A stretch of DNA of 64,000 nt from Diaporthe sp. PMI_573. Its lineage: Eukaryota > Ascomycota > Sordariomycetes > Diaporthales > Diaporthaceae. Position numbers and translations under genes: made by a program. Shown piece by piece: positions 1 to 11,774 of the stretch (its first letter is position 1; every line of letters starts with the position of its first letter). The stretch spans positions 434,001 to 498,000 of the forward strand of contig JAJTUP010000005.1 in NCBI GenBank assembly GCA_021399435.1, read 5' to 3'. The notes beneath the pieces were generated by a model that did not search any database, was not told where the DNA came from, and was given only the letters and a program-made list of their open reading frames with translations.

Positions 1-2
1 GT

Positions 3-3000
3 TTAGCTAACAAGCAGCACACGAAAGTGATCCGTCTCCCTGACAATCTTGAGAAGACACTAGCATACACTAATGCCACTGAGGATGCCGACTACAAATC
101 TCAAGTGAGGCCCGACGGAGACCAGGAAATTGATACTATCCTCTCCTCTCTTTCTGCTAGTATCGATTGGTTGCATCGTCTTGCGAATCTGGTCCGGCGA
201 GCCAGCACCTCACGGCAAAATGCAAAAGCGTCCACTTTCCTTCTCAAAGATGATCAGGGCGGCGATGCCACGCCGGTGCTCGAGAAGCTCTTCCGATACT
301 GGATAAAGCGCGACTTTCCCAACGTTGCGGATGATTTCTGCGAGCGCCTAATCTCCACGATGATCTTGCGCCGTCGTCGCATTTTATACCGCCGGTCGCG
401 CCAGAACAAGCTCGCTCTGCGCACTGCCGAGCCGATACGGAAGCCTCAACATCTCGCCGCGCCGTCCGCGTCCGCTGGAATCGAAGAGAAGTTGCGCGAG
501 TTGCCTGAAGCGCCTGTAGCGCCTATGCAGGCACCTTCAGGCGTGGCATCCACGCAGCAAACCGCGACAACAGTCGAGCCGCAAACATACCTGCAGGTGA
601 AGTCGACGCCCAGCAGGGTGAGTGGGGCGAAAACAATCGCCATGACGAGCGGTATTGAGGAGATGATCCCGCCGCCACCACACATCGCTGGAAACGCCCT
701 CGAATTCATCTGCCCCTTCTGCTCTCTCATCTTGCCTGCCAAGGATGCTCGAAATCGCGGCCGTGGCGACGCGTGGACCGCCCACGTCAAAAAGGATCTG
801 GACCCTTATGTCTGCTCTTTCCTCCCCTGTGCCCGCGGCGAAGACATTTTTAGCACAAGCGCGGACTGGATCTCGCACATGCAGCAGACGCATTGCATGC
901 GCTGGTATTGCACGCTCAAGACGCACAAGCCGGAAGCTTTCACGTCGATAGAGGAGTACATTACACATATGACGGCTGAGCATCCTGGGAAATTCAAGGA
1001 AACGCAACTTCCATTTCTGGCGGCAAACTCGCAGCGCCCATTGAGGAGAATATTCCAAGCGTGCCCTTTTTGTGGCGAAGAGGGTATTAAGAAAGGGGAA
1101 ACTTTGGAAGACCACGTAGCACATCACTTGCAGTATCTGGCTGTTTTATCACTGCCGCTACCTGAGGATGTGTATGACGCAGAAGGCACGGCCAGCACGT
1201 CCAGCGCTGACTCTCATATCCAGAAGAAGGACAATAAGGCCGCGGCATCCCGAGCGACGAGGGAGAGTGAGTGGCATCTTCTGCCGCCTGCTACCTTTCC
1301 AGACGGGGACGAGTACCTGTGGGGAACAGCCCGACCGGGGGATAATGAGACACCAGACATTGAACAACAGATGCAGAGTGATAGCTCCCAAAGGTGGCAG
1401 ATTATACGCGCCAGGAAGCTCGGACTGGCAAGTATGGATCAGCCAGTCACTGAGGAAGAGCAGCGTGGTGACAAGACCCTGGCTCGTTTTATCCTCCACT
1501 TCGACAGCATGCACCGAAAATTGCAGAAGAGACCGGATATCCGTGCCTGGCTGTCTCCGCCAGATCACTCGATCGATCATCAAAAAGCTCGCGACGCACG
1601 TCTACACCAAGGCCCGGACCACTGGTTTCTTAAAGACAAGATATTCATGAACTGGAAAACAAAGCCAGCCTCCTTCCTCTGGCTGACAGGTACTCCCGGC
1701 TCCGGCAAAACCCCGCTCACATCTGCCATAATAGACTCTCTGCAACGGGATACTTTGGATCCGGAAAGAAATTCCCACGTCTTGCTCTATTTCTATTTTA
1801 GTGACAAGCAGTCCTTCGATAGCACAATTCGATCACTCGTCACTCAGCTTCACGAAAACCATGAACAGGCACAGAAGCACTTGAGTCTACTTTGGTCGTC
1901 ATGTCAGGATGGGAGACAGCAGCCGAGTGTTGAGGTCTTGTCCAGCATTTTCAAGAAAATGCTCGAAGATGCTGGAGAGGTCTGGATGGTTCTCGAATCG
2001 CTTGACAAGTGCGGCTTTCGAGACGACAGTTCGAAACCGGGGCTCTTTTGGTGGCTGTCCAGTGTCCACTCACATCAGACAAATTTGCATCTGCTTGTCA
2101 CCAGCCGCCCAGAGGAAGATATTAGGTCGGCGATTGAAACCTTCGCTGAGGGGGATTACACTGTGGACGTCTACCAGCCACTGCTCACTTTATTACGTGG
2201 TTCATTAAGGGTTTCATCTGGATCTGACCAGAAAGAATTCCTGCCAATCGATAAGCTGGAAGACATTGTGACAGAAGTCGCTGTCTACCGAGAGCTACGT
2301 CGTCATGGACACTTTACGGGCAGGACTGACGAGAACCTATTTTCATTAGCCAGTGCAATATGTGGCGTCACCTATTCTGCAAGACCCAACAACTCAGGCA
2401 CCATGCGCACTCGGAAAAGAATATTTGCAATATTGGTCCTCATGGAACGTGTGGACGTCATCGAAGCTTTCATTCAAGAAGGCCGCTACGATAGGCATCT
2501 TCCATTCAACCTGCCACGGAATTTCAACGAGGGCGTGTATCGAATATCAACAAATAACGGAATTCCGACCCTTGCGTTCTCGACCTTGAGACATGACGAG
2601 CGAATGAACTTCAAGAAGTGCCAGTGGCAATTGTTAGCTCCCTTTTTTACCCTGGTCTCAACACCAGACACCCGACCGTCGCATTATGTCTTGGAAGATA
2701 GTCATATCTTGCCTTTTGTGTATGATGACGAGGAAATGCAGCCGCCGAGATGGATTGAAGGCGGTTATTCGGAAGTCAGGCGCGTGAGAATTCATCATGC
2801 TCACCACAGCGACCCATCGGTACGTTGCGCGTATTCATGTCTTCTCCCTAGCCATGCCAATACTCGGCTAATGTCCCGATTTCGTCGAAGGGCACCAACC
2901 CATATTTCGCGGTTAAACGTTTACGACCCAGCTACCGCAGCGCAGAAATGTTTCGAGAGGAAGTCTCAGCACATAAGAAACTCAGCTGCCAAGACCACCC

Positions 3001-3960
3001 TCATCTCTTGAAGCTACAGGCCACTTACTTTTATCAGGGCCGCTATCATCTGCTGTTCCGATGGGCCGACGGAAACCTGAGGGATTTCTGGGAGAAGTAT
3101 CCTGAGCCGGACGATATTCCCCGAACGCCTGGATTTGCGAAATGGCTCGTTCAGCAATTAGTGGGTCTCGCCTCCGGCCTGAACGCGATTCTTCTATGTC
3201 CGCCAAACACAGCAGACGATGTCGAAGAAGACAAGTATGCCTCAGAGAACATACGCGGAGTACACGGAAACCTCAAACCTGAGAATATTCTATGGTTTGA
3301 ACAAATCCCTGAGCCCATCGGCCCGGACGAGAGACTCCTTCAGCGTTACGGGAGACTATTGATATCTGACTTCGGCCGAGTACAAATTGACCTCCCGGAG
3401 ACTCACTTCGCAAGCTTTACGTACCAATCTCCAGAATTCGACATTCAGGAAGAGCTTACCCAAAGTTTCGACATATGGACCCTGGGATGTGTGATGCTTG
3501 AGTTCATGGTTTGGTATCTTGGAGGATTCCGCGCCCGTGACGAGTTTTCAAGGAACAGGGCCGTTGAAGACAAAAGCGGACCTATTAAATTGGACTCGTA
3601 TTTCCATAAAAAAAGGAAAGCTGGACGCGATGGTCAGACATTCACCACCGCCGTACTGAAGATGTCTGTCGTCAAGGTTCGTGAAATCCAAAACCACGGG
3701 GCAATCTGCACTTCCGCTAAACAGACGCCCAAATTTGGATGCTGACATCGACACGCTAGCAATTTGAGACACTTCGGAATGATCCAAGAACTACTCAATG
3801 CCTGATAGATCTCTTAAGCTTGACCGAGGAGAAACTTCTCAGAGAGTTTCCCGAAAAAAGGGCGACATGCGATGAGATTGTCCACGACCTGAATGTCATT
3901 CACGCGCAGTGTTTACGCAGTGAGGAGTACTGTAGCAAGCCCGTGCACGGCAGCCAATAG
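3..3960 (+). CDS. NLR-like protein: C2H2 region, NACHT P-loop module and C-terminal (pseudo)kinase; 5' end outside window
   Basis: The reading frame is open from base 3, so the start lies upstream of the window. Exons are <3-2819, 2891-3676 and 3760-3960. Both introns (71 and 83 bp) are phase 0; the first has donor GTACGT, a GCTAAT branch and an AAG acceptor. About 1,267 residues are visible. The N-terminal segment is the type found in fungal C2H2 proteins. Three Cys/His-rich finger-like segments follow at about residues 235-375. The P-loop GTPGSGKT is near residue 563, and a Walker-B-like LESLDKC lies about 100 residues later. A kinase module follows: glycine loop GGYSEV, FAVK lysine, HGNLKPENI, SDFG, YQSPE and DIWTLGC. 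In HGN, Asn replaces the catalytic Asp, so I infer a pseudokinase. NACHT proteins of this type act in fungal non-self recognition, and the role here is inferred from that. Confidence 0.8.
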
Positions 3961-4947
3961 GTAGGCATTGGTAGGCAACGGCGCAGGCCAAGATAGCGCC
4001 TGGGGCATGAAAATATGCCGTTGGTTTGATGAAATGTTCAAAGACAGAAGAGTGCTTTGTTTCACTTTGAATTTATTTTGGCAGTTTAGTGCAGTCTTCA
4101 GTTGAGCACCTTTTCAGGCTTGCAGGACTTGAACGTTTTGCCCTCCTTTCCCTTCACATTACCCACGATGTGAAAAAGGATACAGGTAGGCAGTTAGTTT
4201 TGTGCCGTATGCAGACCCAAGGCTTAGCCCACACTGAACGGGTGCCACGCCGTATAAGAACCTTCAGCCTGACGGGAGTAGATACCCGCACAGCGGTTTA
4301 TACAAGACAAATATATTAACTTGTAAGTGGCTCGGATCAAGAGACAATGATTTGGTTTGTTCTTAAAATAAAGGAGTTGAATGACACTGAATATATACCT
4401 TGGGCCAGGTGGAAAACAGGTACCCGGGCGTACATACTGACCCCGCCGCAGTACTGCCAAGTATAAGAGCCATACCTTCAGTATTAGCTGCATAGGTGAT
4501 ATCTCCTTTCCCTAATGCTTGAAGTCAGCTGTTATCTGGTGTGGGCTGAAGATTACTGAGTCTGGGCCTAGCTTGAACTTGTATTGTGGAAGTGGCTAGC
4601 AGGGCTTGAGGGCGTCATTGCTTTTGCTTAAAAACAGGAGCAGGAGCGGGAGCGGGGGCTTGTCGCTATGATTGTCCTCTTTGGGACTTTGACACCTATG
4701 TTGCTACAATAGTAATTGAGTTGTATGATTTATGCAATCGTTTGGATGGAATAAGGTGGAGTTGGTTTAGCGTAGTTGTCTCGAACTGACACGATTGTAC
4801 CTCCACAGTACTAATGACTACCCTGATGTAGAATATATACAAGAATTCAAAGGTTCCTTCCGTCGGGGCTTCAGGTCAACGCTAATGTCCGAGACAAACC
4901 CGTCACACATCTCAGGACGTTCTGTGTTGGAGTGTCCAGGCAACAAC
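3961..4947. other. Intergenic, no gene seen
   Basis: This is the 3' side of the NLR-like gene and of the convergent AA9 gene. Short reading frames are present, but none shows a known motif or a splice-consistent extension. I see no RNA gene or repeat. Confidence 0.6.
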
Positions 4948-5913
4948 CTAGGTGAAACCAGACCAGACAGCACCGCCCGGAGGAGTGTAGGTAGTGGCGG
5001 TGCTCGAGTAGATATCGATCTAAAAGAACAGTGTCAGCAGTACGTTCTTGGCCAGTACATTTGTCGGCGGACATGAAGTAACCAGGCAGAGTACTCACGG
5101 TGACTCCAGGGTCGCTCTGGGCGGCGTAGGCAGGGATGGACTTGAGGTAGTCCGCAGGTGGCGAAGCAGAGCCACTCCCGGAGACGACGAGCTGAGCACA
5201 CTCGGGGTAGAACTGCGGCGTGTTCGTTTGGTGGAGCGCAAGCAGCTCGTGTCGGATGAGGTAGTTGCCCGGGGCCAGGTTCGTGGGGATCTTGCTGGAC
5301 CACTTGAGGGTCTACACATAGGATAACATCATATCAGTGATCAGAGGTCTCACCCAATTTGCACCTTGAGAAGAGCAGAATCACTCACATTTACAACAAT
5401 AGCAGTGCCCCAGCTATCCCCGCTCAGCGGCGGCGCGGTCATGCCCATCTGGTCGATCTTGAACCAGCCCTTGCTCTTGCCGTCGCAGGCGGTGAAGGCG
5501 CCGGAACACTTGTACATCCAGACCATGACGGGGCCTTGCTTGTGCGTCCACTGGGCCCAGATGGCGGTGATGTTCTGCCCGGCCGTGATGGGCGCGCTGA
5601 GGGCAGCCGATGTGCCGCCGTTGCATGTCATCTTGGCGTCGGTGACGGTCATGATGGGGTTGTAGTCGGGCCATTGCCGCTCGATGGTCGCGGGTGAAGT
5701 TGCGGGAGAGTAGCCGGTGTACCCGGGGTATGTGCTGAGGGTGGATATGTGTTAGTCGGAATTCGTCAAACGAGGATGAGCCTGTTGATTTTTCGAATTC
5801 TTGTTCTCCTTCATAGACACTTACGTCGAGCCGATTTGGTAACTGGTAACGGCTCCGTGGCCAGCGACCAGGGAGGCACCCGAGAGGGCCGAGGCGAAGA
5901 CGTTAAACTTCAT
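4948..5913 (-). CDS. AA9 lytic polysaccharide monooxygenase (secreted)
   Basis: This is a copper-dependent oxidative enzyme that cleaves cellulose or related glucans outside the cell. Exons in coding order are 5913-5825, 5734-5389, 5311-5099 and 5019-4948, giving 239 residues. All junctions keep phase, with donors GTAAGT, GTGAGT and GTGAGT. A signal peptide (residues 1-18) precedes His19, which becomes the N-terminal copper-binding His of the mature enzyme (HGAVTSYQ). The second copper His is His94 in QWTHKQGPV. RHELLALH and QFYPECAQL supply the conserved strand and the axial Tyr180. The chain ends soon after the catalytic domain, with no CBM1 module. The start is set by the signal peptide. 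The oxidised carbon (C1 or C4) and the preferred glucan cannot be read from the sequence. Confidence 0.93.
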
Positions 5914-5976
5914 AGTAGCGGTGATATGTCGCGTGGTGAAGTTCTTGGCGAAGGATGAGATACTGTTCAACTTGAG

Positions 5977-5982
5977 TATATA
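5977..5982 (-). promoter_or_regulatory. Candidate TATA box of the AA9 gene
   Basis: TATATA on the minus strand lies about 65 bp upstream of the AA9 start codon. Position and sequence fit a core promoter; there is no expression evidence. Confidence 0.4.
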
Positions 5983-7443
5983 CCTGGACCACTCTAGCGT
6001 GACACTTCTGAACTGAGGATGGAAAGAGAGATACAATAAGACTGGGGACGCATATGCGTTAATAAGTACTCGGAGGATTACTAGCGCAAATCATTCATCA
6101 GTCCTAAAAACTACAGATCCCGAAGCTACGCATGCCGCATTGCCGCAGTACCATCCGCAAATATAATAATGTCGCAGTCCAAAGCAAGCCGTTATATTAC
6201 ACCGCGTGAAAGAAGGGGCTAGCCGTTCTCAAAACGAAGGAAGTAACGAGCATCGCGATTTGGAAGGTCTCTAGAACCTAGATCGAGTCTGACAGACCAC
6301 TGAGATCTCATCATGGCAGTCAGTCAGCCTCGGCTCACGGACCGAGTGCACTACAGAAGAAGGTTGCCATTGATGAAATGTAAGCTCCTCATCCAGGTGA
6401 CCAGAGATACCACGGGGGCCGTGCCAGCCATCCCAGCCAACATACATGTTCCTGAATGGCCGAGACAGTGACCATGGGCAAGATGCGTGGCAGTTCATGG
6501 TCAGGCTGTGTCAAACTCTCGGCGCTCACCATCCGAGGAACAAATCCGGGGGATGCTTGAGCGGGCTGATTGGGTGTGACAGTCCCTGGGTGTGATTTCG
6601 GCTTGTGTCGATCCTAGCGTACCGGGATCTATATTGCAGGCTATTTGGATAATATAGTGATGTTGATGGGCACCCGGTCAACACTGACAGACCATTGCTA
6701 CTTGTGATCAACAGCGGCATCTCTGCAGCACTCACAGGATTGTATCCCAGATGGATTTGAGCCCTTTCTTGATATTGAGAGTTTAAAGGTATGCCAGATA
6801 TGACTGCCCTGCATTCATATCAGTAACTAGATCCATTGATTCGACAACAGCTTGCCAGGAAAAACATTAAATCCTGATATGTGATATTCCAAATCTAGAT
6901 CTTCGAATGAATGAGGCTGTTGAAGTACGGAAATACCTGCAGAGCGTATGTGCGGGCTTCTACCGCGGTCAAACTGTAGTCAAACCGTTGTGCTGGTTTT
7001 TGAAGCATTTTCACCGCGAGACCAGATCGTCACGCGCGTCTTGAGAGAGTTAGTACCAAAGAGCCTCACTGGTCGACTCATGCTGCCGTGATTCGCACCC
7101 CGGACTCGTACTTAGCATTTCGGGTGGTTGGATCCTGTGCAGGTGGTGATCAAGAAGAGATGTCTTGTAAGCTCGACCTGACTTAGTCAGCAGTACGTAG
7201 GTACCTCTATTGCTAGAACCATGCCTGCTGGCACGACCCGAAAAGCTTCCAGAAGTTCGGCTTGCCACCCATCCACTCAGGAACTTCACAAAGCAAACCA
7301 CCTCCAAATCCTCATACGACAACACACGGCCCATTGCCCTCCATTCTCTCGGAATTCGTACGCCCTAAACTTCTCTCTGGAATCTGTGCACCCTAGACTC
7401 CCCAGCAAACCCAGAACAGACAGACGGCCTCCCGAGCGAAACA
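5983..7443. other. Intergenic between AA9 and mzm1; divergent promoters
   Basis: About 1.5 kb separate the two divergent genes. I see no recognisable gene, and short frames on both strands lack family motifs. The stretch just before 7444 is presumably the mzm1 leader. Confidence 0.55.
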
Positions 7444-7868
7444 ATGGCGGCGCTCCAAGCCTACCGCAGCCTCCTCCGCGCAACACGCCTGACCTTCCAG
7501 GGTGACCAGCGGCTCCTCACCAACGCCCGGGAGCAGATCCGCGCGGGGTTCCGCGCGAAGGCGGCGCTGGCCCCCTCGGACCCGGCCGTCGCGCCCGCTG
7601 TGGAGCACGCGCGGCAGGTCGCTGCTATGCTGAGGGAGAATGTTGTCCAGGGGCGGAACGAGGGCGACGGTAGATACAGTAAGTTCCTTGATCTTGGTAC
7701 TGTCACTGGTTTCCGCGTTATGGGGGTTGGTATTTTGGTGATGCTGACGGACATGGCGCAACAGAGCTCCGGATTCACGAGCATACCGAAAGGGGCGACA
7801 ATGATACGATCAAGACAGCCTCTGGGCAGACCGTCAAGGTTGGGGGCGTTGGGTGCTGCTCGAGCTGA
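7444..7868 (+). CDS. mzm1: Mzm1-like LYR protein, complex III (Rieske) assembly factor
   Basis: Exons 7444-7678 and 7765-7868 (86-bp intron, donor GTAAGT) give 112 residues, which matches this family's small size. The N-terminus MAALQAYRSLLRATRLTF carries the LYR-type tyrosine-arginine motif and resembles yeast Mzm1. The second exon gives the family's C-terminal hallmark LRIHEHTERGDNDTIK. Mzm1 works in the mitochondrial matrix. It binds and stabilises the Rieske Fe/S protein before that protein is inserted into the bc1 complex, and its loss also lowers matrix zinc. Without splicing the protein would end in unrelated sequence, so the intron is well supported. The gene is tail-to-tail with slt11. 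Confidence 0.9.
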
Positions 7869-8295
7869 GGCGTTGTTGGAAACATTTGGACAGTACCAAC
7901 ACGGAAAAAGCGGTGGCCCGGTAGAACTCCCACGGTGGCCAACAGCACATGGATCACCTCGGCGGCGATGCGCTGATCAGATCAGCTTTGACATCCACTT
8001 CCCTGGACAATCGCAAAAGGGCCTGCGAGACAAGCATGGCAGTCACAGAATGGCTGAAGATGTTCAAGAGGGAGACTTCTGGTGTAAGATTAGATGATGA
8101 TGTACAAATCCTATGATACCCCCTCCACTGCTCACAAATATCTTCGAGAAACCGGCAAATGCCCTTGTGCAATGGACTATGCTACCGACGCCGTCTGCTG
8201 AGTGCTGATATCTAGCCTCTCGATGACCGACTGCCTGGCTCCCATGAACTCCTGAACACCGAAAATGACATGATTTGACCGCAAAAGAAGGCTGC
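7869..8295. other. Convergent 3' ends of mzm1 and slt11
   Basis: About 430 bp hold the 3' UTRs of two converging genes. I see no further coding sequence or RNA gene. Confidence 0.6.
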
Positions 8296-9471
8296 TTAGT
8301 TCCCAGACAGACTGGCATAGTTGAAATCAGACACGCCAGGCGGTGCGGCCACGGCCATATTCGCAAGGCCGTCCTGCTGTGCGCCGCTGGCACCCGCGCC
8401 GGAGGCATTGCCACCCTCGACAGCCTTCTGGCCCCCTTGTGTCCTCCTCGCCTGTGGGAACGCCGACCGTCCGTCCCGCAGCATCTCGGATCGCTCCTCG
8501 CGGTTCATATTCCCAACGGCCTTTGGCTGGCTCCACCGCACCCGCAGCGGGCACCCGGCGATGACGGCCTTGCCCTGGCACGCCTCCGCCGCCCTCTCCG
8601 CGCCCTCCCGGGTCTCGTAGTTGATGAATGCGCAGTGCGACATGTGAGAGCACACCAGCGACTTGATCTTCCCGTGCGCCTTGAAGAAGTCGCGGATCTT
8701 GTGTTCTGGCAGGTCGTCCTCGATGCCCGTGGCGAACAGCGACATGATGTTCTTGTCGGCGGGCGGCTTCCAGTCGTTGGGCCCTGGTGGTAATTGCGCC
8801 GTGGAGGGGAAGGCGCCTTTCCTGGGTCCTCCTGGCCTGCCTCCTCCAGGTCTCGCGCCAACGGCACCGGCGGCCCTCGAGTCGCGCGTCCGGATCGGCC
8901 CTGCGCCTCCGAGGCCAGCTCCCACGACGGGGTTCCCGCCCGTCGCGGACCTGGAGCTCTCGCCAGTCGCGTTCCCATCCTCGTCGACGGTCTTACCTTT
9001 CCTAAAGTACGGCTTGCTCTGCGCTAGCCTCCTCAGCAGCTCGCGCGCCTTCTCGTCCGTCTTCTCATACTCCTCGACGCCAGCCCTCCCCTCCTCGATA
9101 GCCTTCTCGTTGTTCTGCGCAAAGAACTCCCTGTTGATCTCGGACTGGGGGCCGGGCGCGACCATCTTGAGGGCGGCGTCACGGACGACGATGGGCAGGC
9201 CGAAGGACAGGTCCAGCATGCAGCACTGGCAGCAGTTCTTGAGGCGGGCGCAGGTCAGGCAGACGTTTGTGCGCTTCTTGCGGCCGTGGGCGCGGTCGGC
9301 GGACCACTGGAAGACGGTGAAGGGCCTTGTGCACAGCTTGCACTCGGCGGCGTAGTCCTCCTTGAGCATCTTGACGTAGGGGTTCTCGGGCAGGCAGTTC
9401 TCGCAGACCGAGGGGAAGTCGGTCGACTCCCAGCCCGAGCGGTTGAGGTCCTGTTTTATTTGGGGCGGCAT
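8296..9471 (-). CDS. slt11: Pre-mRNA splicing factor Slt11/Ecm2 (RBM22 family)
   Basis: A single exon encodes 391 residues, near the usual length for this family. The N-terminus (MPPQIKQDLNRSGWES) and the Cys-rich stretch to about residue 90 (CENC, CKLC, CLTCARLKNCCQCC) form the zinc-binding region typical of Ecm2, Cwf5 and RBM22. A Gly/Arg/Pro-rich linker follows. An RRM sits at about residues 240-315, with RNP-like strands in IMSLFATGI and HCAFINYETREGAERA. The C-terminus is a Gly/Ala/Gln-rich tail. The protein joins the activated spliceosome with the NineTeen-associated complex and contacts U6 snRNA near the catalytic centre. It is divergently transcribed from erg6. Confidence 0.93.
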   Translation of the reverse strand: MPPQIKQDLNRSGWESTDFPSVCENCLPENPYVKMLKEDYAAECKLCTRPFTVFQWSADRAHGRKKRTNVCLTCARLKNCCQCCMLDLSFGLPIVVRDAALKMVAPGPQSEINREFFAQNNEKAIEEGRAGVEEYEKTDEKARELLRRLAQSKPYFRKGKTVDEDGNATGESSRSATGGNPVVGAGLGGAGPIRTRDSRAAGAVGARPGGGRPGGPRKGAFPSTAQLPPGPNDWKPPADKNIMSLFATGIEDDLPEHKIRDFFKAHGKIKSLVCSHMSHCAFINYETREGAERAAEACQGKAVIAGCPLRVRWSQPKAVGNMNREERSEMLRDGRSAFPQARRTQGGQKAVEGGNASGAGASGAQQDGLANMAVAAPPGVSDFNYASLSGN

Positions 9472-10390
9472 CGTGGTCGGGGTGTGGTCGCGATTCGGGT
9501 GGGCGTCAGGTAAGCGTGGTGATGAGGCTGGAGAATGGTGGTTTGGAGTGGGCGTGATTGACGTTGAATCGCAAACAAGGGCAGGCTGAGGCTTGTCGCG
9601 GAGTGGGGTGATGGTTTGAGGGTCGCGGTTGGTAAGTCCGGCGGATTGCTGGTTGACAGGAAACTTTGCGGTGGCGCTGGAAGCCGCAGAGAAGCGAGGG
9701 TGCTTATCGATTACCGATCAGCCCATGCGACATCTTAGTCAGCAGAAAGCTCCGTGTTGCCTCTCGCTCTTGCGTGATTATTGGGCTTGAGAGTGACCCT
9801 GACTGTGGATAAGTCAGCTTCTCTATATGAACTCCATCTCTGGAACACATAGTACTTGCTACCTTGACATGTCTATCATGAGCTTCTGTCACTGCATCTG
9901 CTGCATCATAACATGCACATGAGGCCGAACATAATGTATTCGTATTCGGATTGAAGTGAACCCGAACTCGTGATAACGATAAGAATATCGCTGGCCCCGT
10001 ACCTAGGCACGCTAGACTCAATGGACTAGACCCTGGGGGCCACTTGGAGGTACGAGTCAGTACTTGCACTCAGTATCAATCCAGCTGCACATCAAAGTAC
10101 CTCACCGTCTCCCATCTTGCTGAAATGAATCTCAGAGCTAGCGCACGCTGACACTCGGCGCAGCCGTCCAGCAGACCCTTGCAAACAGCTGTCTATCCGT
10201 CTAGCTTTTACATGGGGTCGAAAAGTTCCCAGTGCCACACCGCACTGCATTCCACTCATTTCCTCATGCAATTGTTGCGCTGTCCAGTCCTGCCAGTTTT
10301 CTTCCTGAACCCAATTGACCTGGTGCTTCACTATTCGACTCTATAAACTCTTCTAATCCGACTCAGTTCAACACGTCAACAACAGTCAAT
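9472..10390. other. Divergent promoter region of slt11 and erg6
   Basis: About 920 bp lie between two divergent start codons. I see no gene and no exact Upc2-type sterol element. The erg6 side carries a TATA box. Confidence 0.6.
10342..10347 (+). promoter_or_regulatory. Candidate TATA box of erg6
   Basis: TATAAA lies 44-49 bp upstream of the erg6 ATG, a plausible spacing for a short leader. Confidence 0.45.
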
Positions 10391-11774
10391 ATGGGTGGCA
10401 AGACACAGCTTCAGTTAGAGAAGGAGGACAAGGAGCGCGATGCCGCCTTCAACAAGGCTATGCATGGCAAGACTTCGGCCCAGGCCAACGGCGTCGCCAC
10501 CATCCTGTTCAAGAACCCAGAGGCAAAGCAGGCTGCTCTCGACGCCTATTTCAAGCACTTCGACAACAAGAAGGCAGATAACGAGACAGATGCCGATCGT
10601 AAGGTATGTTTGCAAGCATCTCCGAGGCGCCTCGGTGGACCGACAGCCTCGAGCTTACCCCTTTTCACATCATGGGCTGACCAGCGATCGCATCACAGGC
10701 ACGAACCGACGAGTACGCCACATTGACAAGACAGTCAGTATACCTCTGGGCCTCCAGGACAGCATTTGGAACATCTCGCTGACACGTTCTCCCCAATTGC
10801 AGCTACTACAACCTTGCTACCGACATCTACGAGTTCGGATGGGGCCAGTCGTTCCACTTCTGCCGTTTCTCCGTCGGCGAGCCCTTCTACCAGGCCATTG
10901 CCCGTCATGAGCACTACCTCGCACACCAGATCGGCATCCAGGAGGGCATGCAGGTCCTCGATGTTGGATGCGGTGTCGGCGGACCCGCACGAGAGATCGC
11001 CAAGTTCACCGGCGCAAACATCACCGGTCTGAACAACAACGACTACCAGATTGACCGTGCGATCCACTACGCGGAGAAGGAGAAGCTTGCGAAGCAACTG
11101 ACCTACGTCAAGGGTGACTTCATGGTATGCGCCTCTCCTGCTTTCCTTACTGACTGCCTGGCTGTCGAGTATTGCCATGACTGACCCACCATAAACAGCA
11201 AATGCCCTTCCCCGACAACACCTTCGATGCTGTCTACGCCATCGAGGCCACCGTCCACGCCCCCAAGCTGGAGGGAGTCTACAGCGAGATCTTCCGTGTG
11301 CTGAAGCCAGGCGGTGTGTTCGGTGTGTACGAGTGGCTGATGACGGACGACTACGACAACAACAACGCCGAGCACCGCAAGATCCGGCTGGCGATCGAGC
11401 TGGGCAACGGCATCTCCAACATGGTGCCGATCCAGGAGGGCCTGGACGCGATGAAGGCGTCCGGCTTCGACCTCCTTAAGAACGAGGACTTGGCGCAGCG
11501 GCCCGACCCCATGCCGTGGTACTGGCCCCTGTCGGGCGAGCTCAAGTACCTGCAGTCGGCGGGCGACTTCTTCACCATCTTCCGCATGACCAAGTTCGGC
11601 CAGTTCTTCACGCACGGCTTCGCCGGCCTGATGGAGACCATCCGCATCGCGCCCAAGGGCACACAGAAGACGGCCAACGCGCTGAGCGAGGGCGCGGACG
11701 GCCTGGTCGCCGGAGCCAGGTTGAACCTGTTCACGCCCATGTACCTGATGGTCGGCCGCAAGCCTTCCAACTAG
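10391..11774 (+). CDS. erg6: Sterol 24-C-methyltransferase
   Basis: Exons are 10391-10603, 10699-10733, 10803-11124 and 11199-11774, giving 381 residues, the normal Erg6 length. The second exon is only 35 bp, but it restores the family sequence YATLTRHYYNLATD across both junctions. The SAM-binding motif is [15 protein letters not shown], and the sterol-binding hallmark is [14 protein letters not shown]. The C-terminal sterol methyltransferase domain follows ([16 protein letters not shown]). The enzyme transfers a methyl group from SAM to C-24 of the sterol side chain in ergosterol synthesis, on the ER and lipid droplets. It shares a divergent promoter with slt11. Confidence 0.96.

Noticed and set aside
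4200..4320. Possible tRNA-like GC blocks
   Set aside because: I could not form a cloverleaf with T-loop GTTCRA and matching acceptor stem.
8663..9355. Plus-strand frame of 230 codons over slt11
   Set aside because: Antisense shadow; the minus-strand Slt11 protein has zinc and RRM motifs.
9930..9960. Candidate sterol-response element TCGTATA upstream of erg6
   Set aside because: The nearest word (TTCGTATTCG) misses the core; no exact match seen.
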